Shown: positions 31,727-40,437 of the stretch, piece by piece | Layout: every line of letters starts with the position of its first letter | How positions within the stretch are numbered: position 1 is the first letter of the stretch | From: Anaerotignum sp. MB30-C6 | GTDB taxonomy: Bacteria; Bacillota; Clostridia; Lachnospirales; Anaerotignaceae | Direction of reading: 5' to 3' | NCBI RefSeq assembly: GCF_030908465.1 | Contig: NZ_CP133078.1 | Location: 1,612,001-1,676,000 of the forward strand | Length of the DNA stretch: 64,000 bases | Program-made: the position numbers and the translations under genes | The notes under the pieces: model-generated | Seen by the model: only the letters and a program-made list of their open reading frames with translations | What the model was told of the DNA's origin: nothing | Database searches by the model: none

Positions 31727-34636
31727 ATGGACTTAACCCTAAACTCTGTTTTCCATGGATTCTTGCTCAAAGAAAAACAAACAATTGAAGATATTCATGG
31801 AGAAGCCTACTTATTTGAACATTTGAAAAGTGGTGCAAGGCTCTTTTATATAAAATCAAAGGACGAAAATAAAGTATTTTCCATATCATTTAAAACACCG
31901 CCGGAGGATGACTGTGGCACCCCTCATATTTTAGAGCATTCCGTATTATGCGGATCCAAAAAGTATTCGTCTAAAGATCCTTTTAACGAGCTGGCAAAGG
32001 GCTCATTAAACACATTTTTAAATGCTTTGACATATGCAGATAAAACCATGTATCCCATTGCAAGTTGCAATGAAGAAGATTTCCACAACCTTATGGATGT
32101 GTACTTGGATGCTGTTTTATATCCAAATATATACGAAAAGAAAGAAATTTTCATGCAAGAGGGTTGGCGCTATCTTTTAAATGAAGAAACAGGGGAGCTT
32201 GATATTACAGGAGTGGTTTATAATGAAATGAAAGGGGCACTTTCTGACCCAGAAAGCTTGTTGCAAGGTGCCATTTCCAGAAGTCTGTTTGGCAAATCCA
32301 CTTATGGCTTTGAGTCGGGTGGGGATCCTGTTGCAATTCCAGACTTGACTTATGAGAAATTCCTGTCTTTCCACGAGAAATACTATCATCCATCGAATTC
32401 TTATATTTATTTGTATGGTGATATGGACTTAGAACGTTGTTTAACTCATATTGATGAGGAATATTTAAACAACTTCTTGCGTTCCTCTGATTTGCCAGAA
32501 ATATTGGAAACGAAGGAGCTGCCCACCCAAGAAATGCGATATGAAACTTACCCGACAGATAGCGACGGGGAAACAGGTTATCTGGCATACTCCGTTAACG
32601 TTGGTTTATGCACGGATGAAGAGCTTTCCATGGCGCTGCAGGTGCTTTCATATGTATTGTTGGAAACAAGTGCTTCTACCCTAAAAACAGCTCTTATGGA
32701 TGCTAAAATTTGCGATGAAGCTGAAGGATGGTTTAATTCCTCTACTTATGAAATGGCTTTCAGTGTTGTTGCAAAAAATGCTGATGTTTCTAGAGTTGAG
32801 GAGTTCAAGAAAATCATTGATGAAACACTGGAAAAAGTCTTAGAAGAAGGACTTGATAGCCAGCTTTTATCCAGCAGTTTAAGAAGACTGTCTTTCCTTT
32901 TAAAAGAAGAAGACTTTGGTTCCACGCCTAAGGGCTTGATTTATGGGATGAAAATGATGAAAAGCTGGCTTCATGATAAAAAACCTTTCCAATGCTTACG
33001 CCAATTTGAAACATTGGAAAAAATCAAAAATCCTAACTATGATTGGAACGCTTTAATTGAAAGACATATTTTAAATAATCCCAAAAAGAGTATTTTGGTT
33101 TTCTCTCCTGATAAAGAAAAGGAAAATCAAATTCAGGTTGATTTTCAGAAGAAGATGGCAAAAATCAAGGCTTCCTTTACGGAAAAAGATTTGGCACGTA
33201 TTCGAGAAGAAGCAAAAAAACTGGAACTTTTCCAACATACAGAAGACTCTCAGGAAGTTTTAGCACAGATTCCTATTTTGCAGCTTTCTCAAATCGATAC
33301 CAACCCACCTGTGCCTGTATACACAAAAAGTAGGGTGGGGGAGGGAAACCAATTATACGTCCCCCTACAAAGTAACGGTATCCTATATCTAAAGCTACAT
33401 TTTGATACAGACTGCTTGAGCGAGGAACTTTTGCCCTACTCAGGACTCCTGGCAGATATATTAGGCAAATTAGATACCAAGCAATATTCTTATCAGGAAT
33501 TGCCTATGGTTGTAAATCGAGTTTTTGGGGGATTGTCATTCCATAATGATGTTTATAGCAAAAATACAGAGGAATATCGCTCATTCCTTACAATGAAATG
33601 CAAACTGTTAAAGGAAGATATGGAAGAAGCTAGGGAATTTGTAAAGGAAATTCTTTTAAACACAAACTATGAAGCAATAGAAAGCCTAAAGAAAATTGTG
33701 CGTGCTGCAAAAATTAGAGGGGAAAGCTATCTTTTAAATTACTCCCATCTTGAGGCAATTTATTACAGTGTTGGACATTTATCCAACGGCGGTAGAGTCA
33801 ACGAAATCACAAGTGGCATTGAATATTTCCATTTCCTAACGAAAGTTGATAAGCTCCTTTCTGAATCCCCAGAAGAGGTGCTTGATAACCTGAAAAAAAC
33901 AGCTCATATTCTATTTGATCAAAAGAACTTTAATATTTCTTTTGGATGCGAAGAAGAAGACATGGATAAGGTAGTTGCTTTCCGTGATTTTATTTATCAA
34001 AATCTAAATTCTGACTCAAAAATCTTTAAGCAAAAGCTTTCCTTCGAAAAAGCACCAATCTCTATCGGATTTACGGCAAATAGTGGTGTTCAATACAACG
34101 TTTTTACCGCCGATTACAAAAAATATGGCTATATCTATGATGGCAGTATGCAGGTTCTAAAAACCATTTTAAACCTGGAATACCTATGGAATGAGGTTCG
34201 TGTGAAAGGCGGAGCTTATGGCAGTGGATGTAATTTCCAGCACAATGGCATTTGCTATTTTTATTCTTATCGAGATCCAAACCTGCAAGAAACATACAAG
34301 ATTTATCATGAAATCTGGAAGAAACTTGATGGTTTCGATCCATCAGACAGGGATATGACCAAGTATATTTTAGGCACCATAAATCGCTTTGATCAGCCAA
34401 AATCTAATGTAGAACGGCTAAATGATGCCATTCATAAAGAATATCGCGGATTACAGGCGGATTTTGAAACCATGGAACGCAAACAAATAATTGAGACTAC
34501 AAAAACGGATATTTTGAAATTCCAAACCTTGTTGCAGAATATCACAGAAACAAAAAATTACTGCACCATTGGAAATGAAGGCAAGCTTGTCTTGAATAAA
34601 GATTTCTTTGATTCAATCCAAAAATTAATTCCTTAA
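31727..34636 (+). CDS. M16C metalloprotease (presequence-protease-like)
   Basis: 969-residue zinc peptidase of the insulinase/pitrilysin superfamily, with four homologous domains forming a closed chamber. The inverted zinc motif HxxEH is at His67-Glu70-His71 (GTPHILEHSVLCGS), with a distal Glu expected in the segment after FNELAKGSLNTFLNALTYADKTMYP. The C-terminal half carries the Arg/Tyr-type substrate segment (VRVKGGAYGSG). Length and order match the PreP/CYM1-type (M16C) enzymes that degrade short peptides. No signal peptide is seen, so it is probably cytoplasmic. ATAGGAGGT precedes the ATG. Confidence 0.93.
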   Translation: MDLTLNSVFHGFLLKEKQTIEDIHGEAYLFEHLKSGARLFYIKSKDENKVFSISFKTPPEDDCGTPHILEHSVLCGSKKYSSKDPFNELAKGSLNTFLNALTYADKTMYPIASCNEEDFHNLMDVYLDAVLYPNIYEKKEIFMQEGWRYLLNEETGELDITGVVYNEMKGALSDPESLLQGAISRSLFGKSTYGFESGGDPVAIPDLTYEKFLSFHEKYYHPSNSYIYLYGDMDLERCLTHIDEEYLNNFLRSSDLPEILETKELPTQEMRYETYPTDSDGETGYLAYSVNVGLCTDEELSMALQVLSYVLLETSASTLKTALMDAKICDEAEGWFNSSTYEMAFSVVAKNADVSRVEEFKKIIDETLEKVLEEGLDSQLLSSSLRRLSFLLKEEDFGSTPKGLIYGMKMMKSWLHDKKPFQCLRQFETLEKIKNPNYDWNALIERHILNNPKKSILVFSPDKEKENQIQVDFQKKMAKIKASFTEKDLARIREEAKKLELFQHTEDSQEVLAQIPILQLSQIDTNPPVPVYTKSRVGEGNQLYVPLQSNGILYLKLHFDTDCLSEELLPYSGLLADILGKLDTKQYSYQELPMVVNRVFGGLSFHNDVYSKNTEEYRSFLTMKCKLLKEDMEEAREFVKEILLNTNYEAIESLKKIVRAAKIRGESYLLNYSHLEAIYYSVGHLSNGGRVNEITSGIEYFHFLTKVDKLLSESPEEVLDNLKKTAHILFDQKNFNISFGCEEEDMDKVVAFRDFIYQNLNSDSKIFKQKLSFEKAPISIGFTANSGVQYNVFTADYKKYGYIYDGSMQVLKTILNLEYLWNEVRVKGGAYGSGCNFQHNGICYFYSYRDPNLQETYKIYHEIWKKLDGFDPSDRDMTKYILGTINRFDQPKSNVERLNDAIHKEYRGLQADFETMERKQIIETTKTDILKFQTLLQNITETKNYCTIGNEGKLVLNKDFFDSIQKLIP

Positions 34637-34642
34637 TGAAAT

Positions 34643-34689
34643 GAAACCCGCAGAATTTCTGCGGGTTTCTGTTATAGCAAACGTGCTAT
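34643..34689 (+). terminator. Terminator after the M16 protease, two hairpins
   Basis: GAAACCCGCAGAA pairs with TTCTGCGGGTTTC (34643-34669), followed by a second TATAGCA/TGCTATA hairpin. The T tract is short, so strength is uncertain. Confidence 0.7.
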
Positions 34690-34787
34690 AGCAAAATAAG
34701 AGTTTTTGACTTAAAGATTGGTTTCTACTTACCAACAGGGGGATGGTTGTAATTATTCGCAAAACACAACTTTAACGAATAGATTAA

Positions 34788-35260
34788 TCAATTTTTTGGA
34801 TAATGACTCAAATCCCAGCTATATAGCCGTTGCACCTCTTTTCCTTTTATAAATGTATGAAACTCCTCTACGAACTGCCAACCGTATTTTTCATACAGTC
34901 CAACGTGTTTTGTTCTATTCCTAGGAGCTGGCAGTTCTCCTTTACTGAAGCCATAAGTAATTTAAAATATCCTTTTCCTCTATAAGGATAATCAATATAG
35001 ACGTTTATTAACCAAGGATAGATATCTGGTCTCACGTCAATATCTGTTACAGATAATTGATAAACGCCAATTATAGTTTTGCCCTCCAATAATACATGGG
35101 TTTGCGGTATTCTATCTTGGCATATTGAATTTGAAACATACGCCTCCATCTTCTCCATTGTAAAACCCTCATCCTCGCCCCACCATTCATAAAACCACTT
35201 ACATATTATTGAACTATATTTCATATCTTGTTTTATTAGCTTGACTATGCTTACCGCCAT
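34788..35260 (-). pseudogene. GNAT acetyltransferase, frameshifted
   Basis: The first frame (from 35260) encodes a GNAT N-terminal region with the acetyl-CoA loop segment YRGKGYFKLLMAS, reads to LGIEQ, then runs into an unrelated tail ending at 34868. A second frame (34788 to about 34910) continues the family with KHVGLYEKYGWQFVEEFHTF and a normal-looking end. The break is near 34905-34915. The KxLYLYT-like strand usual between LGI and HVGLYEKYGW is missing, so the lesion is probably a small out-of-frame deletion, not a single base change. Original substrate unknown. Not an active gene unless the frame is recoded. Confidence 0.75.
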
Positions 35261-35317
35261 AAATGCTCCAATTGTTTACATAACTTTATTATGGTCAACT
35301 TTCTCTATTTTAAACAG

Positions 35318-35362
35318 AAAAAACCCTCATCAAAAAACGAATGTTCTTTCTGAGGGTGTTTT
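35318..35362 (-). terminator. Terminator of the M23 peptidase gene
   Basis: Minus-strand ACCCTCA and TGAGGGT with a loop of about 20 nt, followed by a T6 run. The A/T-rich flanks may also stop rightward transcription. Confidence 0.7.
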
Positions 35363-35377
35363 TAAAATTCATTTTTC

Positions 35378-36553
35378 TTAGTAACCTACGTTTCTAACTC
35401 CTAAGTAAGACTCAGGGTTAACATATTTTCCGTTTACCAACACAGAGAAGTGACAATGGTTCCCTGTGGAAATACCTGTGCTACCACACTTTGCAACGGT
35501 CTGACCTCTCGTTACCATCTGCCCTTTGGAAACAGTAAGGGATGAGTTATGGCCATAGAGGGTTGTAAGTCCGCCACCATGGTCAATGATAATTGTATAA
35601 CCATACCCATTCATCCAACCAGAATATGTAATCTTCCCTGCCTCTGCGGCAACAATTGCAGAGCCGTATGGGGCCGGTATGTCATAACCACTGTGTGACT
35701 CATTTCTTCCCGTAACAGGGTTTCTTCTTCTTACATAACCACTACTTAAACTGGAAGAAGCAACTTTCTTAGCAGGAACAGGCCAGCCCAGAGAGCCGTT
35801 ACCAGTATAATACGGTGTTGCACTGCCCGACTGTTGGGCAATCAAGTTCAAGATTTTCTGATCAGCCTTGGCATTTGCAGCAATCAGCTGCTCTTGCTTT
35901 TTGGCATCATTGGCATAGGATGCCATTAGCGTTTCTTTTTCGGAAATTAAGCTTTTCATGCTTTCAACCTTTTCCTTTTGCAAGGCTACAACTTCTATTT
36001 GTGCCTCATGGTTTTCAGCAATTTCCTCGGTTTTTGCCTTAATGGTATCCTGTATTGCCTGAAGCTCGTCCAAAATATCTTTATCGAACAGCATAATATC
36101 GTTTACGTACTGCATTCTCAAGAACAAATCTGAAAAGCTTTCTGACTCTAATAGAATTTCTAAATATCCCGTTGAGCCTTTTTGCTGGAGAAAGCGCAAT
36201 CGACTTCCCAAAAGCTCAAATTGCTTTTCACGTTTGGCAGAAGCATCTTCCAACTCTTTTTCTGCGGCACGTAAGGACGCAGTTAACACATCCAAATCAG
36301 TCTCAGCAGCGTCTAACTCAGCTTGCAAACTATTCATAACCTTATCCATAGCATTGATTTCTTCTTCTACGGAAAGTTGTTTTGATTTTAAATTTTCAAT
36401 TTCTTTTCTTGCATTGGCTGTTTGCTGGGCAAGATTTTTTCTTTTTGCCTCTAATTCTGCAACGGTTGCAGCACCCGTTTCATATGGGAGAAAAGCACCA
36501 ACTGCAAAAAATGCCGTTAACACAAGGCAAGTAGCTTTTTTCAATATTTTCAT
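35378..36553 (-). CDS. Secreted coiled-coil M23 (LytM) peptidase, EnvC-like
   Basis: 391-residue exported peptidoglycan hydrolase or hydrolase activator. A signal peptide (KKATCLVLTAFFAVGAFL..., cleavage after about residue 28) precedes a long coiled coil (about 32-230) and a C-terminal LytM domain with HSGYD and HCHFSV, the zinc and catalytic residues, apparently complete. Architecture resembles EnvC/CwlO-associated peptidases used in cell separation. Start 36553 has GATGAGG at 9 nt; an ATG at 36568 overlaps that site. Own promoter at 36592-36619. Confidence 0.92.
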   Translation of the reverse strand: MKILKKATCLVLTAFFAVGAFLPYETGAATVAELEAKRKNLAQQTANARKEIENLKSKQLSVEEEINAMDKVMNSLQAELDAAETDLDVLTASLRAAEKELEDASAKREKQFELLGSRLRFLQQKGSTGYLEILLESESFSDLFLRMQYVNDIMLFDKDILDELQAIQDTIKAKTEEIAENHEAQIEVVALQKEKVESMKSLISEKETLMASYANDAKKQEQLIAANAKADQKILNLIAQQSGSATPYYTGNGSLGWPVPAKKVASSSLSSGYVRRRNPVTGRNESHSGYDIPAPYGSAIVAAEAGKITYSGWMNGYGYTIIIDHGGGLTTLYGHNSSLTVSKGQMVTRGQTVAKCGSTGISTGNHCHFSVLVNGKYVNPESYLGVRNVGY

Positions 36554-36591
36554 TGTAAGAAACCTCATCTTTTCACATTTTGTCTCTTTAT

Positions 36592-36619
36592 ATTATACGG
36601 GTTTTTCGACATTTTTCAA
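36592..36619 (-). promoter_or_regulatory. Sigma-A promoter of the M23 peptidase gene
   Basis: Minus strand: TTGAAA, 16-bp spacer, TATAAT. Leader of about 30 nt. Confidence 0.7.
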
Positions 36620-36635
36620 TGTTTATTCACTTATT

Positions 36636-37304
36636 TTAATTTTTCATTAATGCGCTACACGCCAAAAACTTTATTTCCCGAGGAAACTCTGGTGTTTCTG
36701 CGGACAATGAAATGGTATAATTTTCTATTTGAAATGATTTTAAAAAGAGCTGCCTTCCCTCTAGGTTAATACACCCCTTTGCCTCTTGGCTATCCATTAC
36801 AGTAAAACTCTCAAAGGGATAGCTGATTCCCTTTCCAATTAATTTTGTGCTACTTTCTTTACTTGTCCATAGTTGGAAAAAGAACGGAATTTGTTCAGAT
36901 TCATCTAATGTTTGAAAGATATTTTCTTCATGAGAAGAAAATATCTTTTTTCTTTTCTCTGGAACTTTCTCCCGATGCTTTTCAATATCACAGCCAACGG
37001 GGCCATCAGAAAAAGCACAAATTGCCACCTCACCCGAGTGTGATAGACTAAAAAAATACTCATTGCTCCGTAAAAATGGCTTACCCTTTGCCGTAACTTC
37101 TATTTTATTATACAAACTCAGCTCATTCACCGATAAAAAAGCATACCTTAATAAAAGCCCTGCTGCCAAAGACAGACGCTTACTTTCCTCTTTACGCAAT
37201 TTCTCTACCCCACTACGTCTTGTCTCTTCTACCAATAACAAGGCTTTTTCAAATAATTCAGGATCTTTTAATTCATCCCCATCCATTAATAGCAATTCCA
37301 TCAT
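36636..37304 (-). CDS. Sfp-type 4'-phosphopantetheinyl transferase
   Basis: 222-residue enzyme that attaches the phosphopantetheine arm of CoA to a carrier-protein serine. Family motifs: GKPFL, SLSHSGEVAICAFS, VGCDIEKHR (Mg ligands Asp and Glu) and WTSKESSTKLIGKGI. It belongs to the Sfp/AcpT-like class rather than AcpS. No NRPS, PKS or carrier protein is encoded nearby, so the substrate is unknown; it might serve fatty-acid ACP or a distant pathway. Start 37304 has GAGGTG at 7 nt. An upstream ATG (37355) has no site. Probably downstream of leuS in one transcript. Confidence 0.88.
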   Translation of the reverse strand: MMELLLMDGDELKDPELFEKALLLVEETRRSGVEKLRKEESKRLSLAAGLLLRYAFLSVNELSLYNKIEVTAKGKPFLRSNEYFFSLSHSGEVAICAFSDGPVGCDIEKHREKVPEKRKKIFSSHEENIFQTLDESEQIPFFFQLWTSKESSTKLIGKGISYPFESFTVMDSQEAKGCINLEGRQLFLKSFQIENYTISLSAETPEFPREIKFLACSALMKN

Positions 37305-37329
37305 CTTAATGCACCTCATAGCATAAGAA

Positions 37330-37365
37330 GCAGAGCTGTTTGAGTAAATACTCATACAACTCTGC
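37330..37365 (-). repeat. Inverted repeat between leuS and the transferase gene
   Basis: GCAGAG and CTCTGC close an imperfect stem including GAGTA/TACTC. No T tract, so an intercistronic hairpin, not a clear terminator. Confidence 0.5.
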
Positions 37366-37383
37366 CTTACTATTTCTATAAAC

Positions 37384-39795
37384 TTATTTCACAATCAAGT
37401 TTACGATTCTACCTGGAACATAAATTTCTTTCACAATTTCTTTTCCTTCCAAACGGCTGCCCAGAACTTCTTTCGCCTGAGCCAAAACTTCATCTTTTGT
37501 TGCGCTTGTGGAAATCTCCATTGTACCTCTCAACTTACCGCCGATTTGCACTGCAATTTCGATAGAGTTCTGAACCAGCTTGCTTTCGTCAACTTTAGGC
37601 CAACCTGCTTCAAAAACAGATTCATTGTGACCCAATTCTCTCCAAAGTTCTTCAGAAATATGGGGCGCAAAAGGAGCCAACAAAATTACAAATGTATCCA
37701 AAGTTTCTTTGGAAAGTCCGCCCTGTGCTTTTGCAATATCATTCAGCTTATTGGAATACTCCATGAAACCACTTACGATGGTATTCATTGTCAATGCTTC
37801 CAAACGACTTGTGATGTCGGAAATCAACTTATTACATACAAATTCTTCATCTTTGCCCGCCTGAACCGTGGCATCCTTGTAGTTATAAACCATTTTCCAA
37901 ACTCTGTTTAAGAAACGGAATACACCATCAATACCACTTTCATCCCAGTCACAATCCAATTCTGGAGGACCTACGAATAATTCATACATCCTCAGGGAGT
38001 CACAGCCATAATTTTCTACCAAATCATCAGGAGATATTACGTTGCCCAAAGATTTGCTCATTTTTCCGCCGTCTTTTGTAATCATACCCTGATTAAACAG
38101 CTTCTGGAATGGTTCATCAAAAGGAACTGCACCAATATCGTACAAGAATTTTGTATAGAAACGTGCATACAGCAAGTGCAATACAGCGTGCTCGATACCA
38201 CCAACATACAAATCAACAGGTGCCCATTTTTTCAAGGCATCCATGCTTGCCAACTCCTTATCGTTATGATTATCAACATAACGCAGGAAATACCAGCTAG
38301 AACCAGCCCACTGGGGCATTGTATTTGTTTCTCTCTTTGCAGGCTTGCCACAAACGGGGCAAGGTGTATTTACCCATTCATCAATCTGAGCCAAAGGAGA
38401 CTCTCCTGTGTCCGTAGGTTTGTAGGATTCAACCTCGGGAAGCAACACAGGCAACTGATCTTCTGGAACAGGAACTGCACCACAGTGTTCACAATGGATA
38501 ATGGGAATAGGTTCACCCCAGTATCTTTGTCTGGAGAATACCCAGTCACGAAGCTTGAAATTCACAGTTTTCTTGCCAATGCCCTGTTCTTCCATCAAAT
38601 GAGGTACTTTTTGCTTTGCCTCAAAGGCTTTCATGCCATTCCAATCACCAGAGTTAATGATAACACCGTCACCAACATAAGCTTCTGTCAAGGGCTTTTC
38701 GTCTTCCCCTTCAGGCAAAATAACCTGAACGATGGGGAGTTCAAACTTTGTAGCAAACTCAAAGTCACGTTCGTCATGGGCAGGTACACACATGACTGCA
38801 CCAGTACCGTAGTCAGCCAATACATAATCTGCCACCCATACAGGGATTTCTTTGCCACTTACAGGGTTTATGCAGTATGTGCCAGTGAATACACCTGTCT
38901 TTTCTTTATCTGTCAAACGGTCAACAGAAGACTTTGTAGAAGCATCAAAGCAGTATTTTTCAACAACTTCCTTGCACTCAGGTGCTACAAATTCTTCCAA
39001 CCCCTTGTATTCAGGAGCCAAAACCATAAAAGTAGATCCGTAAAGGGTATCTGGTCTTGTGGTATAAACTGTGATGCTCTTGTCGCTACCACTGATTTTG
39101 AAGTCAACTTCAGCACCGTAGCTTTTGCCAATCCAGTCAGACTGCATCTTTTTCACTTTTTCTGACCAATCTAATTTTTGCAAATCATCCAGCAATCTAT
39201 CCGCATAAGCAGTGATTTTCAACATCCACTGACGCAAATTTCTCTTTGTAACTGTTGCGCCGCAACGTTCGCAAGAACCACCTGCCGCTTCTTCGTTGGC
39301 CAAAACGCATTTACAGCTTGGGCACCAGTTCAAAGGCATTTCCTTTTCGTATGCCAAGCCTTTTTTGAACATTTGAACAAAAATCCACTGTGTCCATTTA
39401 TAATAAGAGGGATCTGTTGTATCAATTTCTTTATCCCAGTCATAAATGGCACTAATTTCATGGAGCTGTCTTTTTACATTGGCAATATTATCCGCTGTGG
39501 AAATACGAGGATGGGTATTGTGCTGAATAGCAAAGTTTTCCGCAGGCAAACCAAAAGCGTCCCAGCCCATGGGGTGCAACACCTGAAAACCCTGCAGGAT
39601 TTTATATCTGCTTACAACGTCACTTAATACATACCCTCTCCAATGACCAACGTGAAGGCCTGTGCCTGAAGGATAAGGGAACATATCCAAGCAGTAGAAT
39701 CTGGGTTTTTTATCGTCTTCTACGTTGATGGGATTCTTTTGCCACTCCCCACGCCATTTCTTCTCAATTTCTGTAAACTCGTAGCGATTATTCAT
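37384..39795 (-). CDS. leuS: Leucyl-tRNA synthetase
   Basis: Class I synthetase charging tRNA-Leu. The 803-residue length is normal for bacteria. HVGH (His48-His51) is the HIGH motif and KMSKS starts at Lys578. The CP1 editing domain is present (YTTRPDTLYGSTFMVLAPE; YVLADYGTGAVMCVPAHDERD) and two Cys pairs form the zinc domains near residues 160-180 and 435-470. AGGAGG precedes the ATG. It is controlled by the T-box leader upstream and is probably co-transcribed with the transferase gene. Confidence 0.98.
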   Translation of the reverse strand: MNNRYEFTEIEKKWRGEWQKNPINVEDDKKPRFYCLDMFPYPSGTGLHVGHWRGYVLSDVVSRYKILQGFQVLHPMGWDAFGLPAENFAIQHNTHPRISTADNIANVKRQLHEISAIYDWDKEIDTTDPSYYKWTQWIFVQMFKKGLAYEKEMPLNWCPSCKCVLANEEAAGGSCERCGATVTKRNLRQWMLKITAYADRLLDDLQKLDWSEKVKKMQSDWIGKSYGAEVDFKISGSDKSITVYTTRPDTLYGSTFMVLAPEYKGLEEFVAPECKEVVEKYCFDASTKSSVDRLTDKEKTGVFTGTYCINPVSGKEIPVWVADYVLADYGTGAVMCVPAHDERDFEFATKFELPIVQVILPEGEDEKPLTEAYVGDGVIINSGDWNGMKAFEAKQKVPHLMEEQGIGKKTVNFKLRDWVFSRQRYWGEPIPIIHCEHCGAVPVPEDQLPVLLPEVESYKPTDTGESPLAQIDEWVNTPCPVCGKPAKRETNTMPQWAGSSWYFLRYVDNHNDKELASMDALKKWAPVDLYVGGIEHAVLHLLYARFYTKFLYDIGAVPFDEPFQKLFNQGMITKDGGKMSKSLGNVISPDDLVENYGCDSLRMYELFVGPPELDCDWDESGIDGVFRFLNRVWKMVYNYKDATVQAGKDEEFVCNKLISDITSRLEALTMNTIVSGFMEYSNKLNDIAKAQGGLSKETLDTFVILLAPFAPHISEELWRELGHNESVFEAGWPKVDESKLVQNSIEIAVQIGGKLRGTMEISTSATKDEVLAQAKEVLGSRLEGKEIVKEIYVPGRIVNLIVK

Positions 39796-39980
39796 TACAA
39801 ACTCCTCCTTAACAAAACGTTCTCCAAAAAGTTACTTTTTTATCAACATAAATGATAGCCCATTTTTTCATAATTTAATATATAAATGCTCAACCATAGC
39901 AAAAAGATTTCTGTAACAGAAACCCGCTACCATGAAGCCGTAAAATATCTTTTGTGGGATTTAAAGTTGATAATTCTTAA

Positions 39981-40225
39981 AAATAAAAAAACCTCCGTCT
40001 CCAGTTAGAGACGAAGGAATACTCCGTGTTACCACTCTAGTTTGCCAAAGGCACACTCGAAACCTATAACGGGGGCTACCGTTGCCGCTTACTGATCAAG
40101 ACTGATGTTCTGGGCAAAACTCCAAGGCCAGTTCCAAAACCTGTTTTTACCGACTCACACCAACCGTCGGCTCTCTGGAAAAAACTATTGAAATGTACTC
40201 TTCCTCTTCAAAGTCTATTTATGAA
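39981..40225 (-). promoter_or_regulatory. T-box riboswitch of leuS
   Basis: The minus strand has a Stem I region, the T-box core AGAGTGGTAACACGG (40024-40038) and a terminator (CCTTCGTCTC-N-GAGACGGAGG at 39991-40018, then T7). The sequence GGAACTGGCCTTGGAG in the ascending arm offers CTG (Leu) at 40129-40131 as specifier codon. Uncharged tRNA-Leu should favour antitermination and leuS expression. Confidence 0.9.
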
Positions 40226-40229
40226 ACTA

Positions 40230-40258
40230 TTTATAACATATTTACCAATAAAAATCAA
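40230..40258 (-). promoter_or_regulatory. Sigma-A promoter of the leuS T-box leader
   Basis: Minus strand: TTGATT, 17-bp spacer, TATAAA, immediately upstream of the T-box leader. Confidence 0.75.
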
Positions 40259-40344
40259 GTGTTTTTAGTTATTTTTAAAAAGAATACTGTCTACATAACA
40301 TCTGTCAAGGACTTTGCGTATTTTTTCTACACAAAAATACTTAT

Positions 40345-40437
40345 AACGGAAGGTGTTTGACAACGCCTGTTTTTCAGTAGGCCCTTGCCTGTACATTTCC
40401 CCCTATCCATACAGGTCAGGGCGTTCCTAAGTCCGTT
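40345..40437. repeat. Nested inverted-repeat element at the exporter operon end
   Basis: Outer arms AACGGA/TCCGTT, middle AACG/CGTT, and inner GCCCTTGCCTGTA with TACAGGTCAGGGC (40381-40393 and 40410-40422, one mismatch and one G-T). The inner loop is 16 nt. The outer right arm overlaps the stop codon of the exporter gene. No T tract, so not a standard terminator; it could be a small non-autonomous repeat or a 3' stability structure. Confidence 0.55.

Noticed and set aside
38176..39165. 329-codon plus-strand frame inside leuS
   Set aside because: It lies antisense to a confidently identified leuS, has no ribosome site and no protein-family features.
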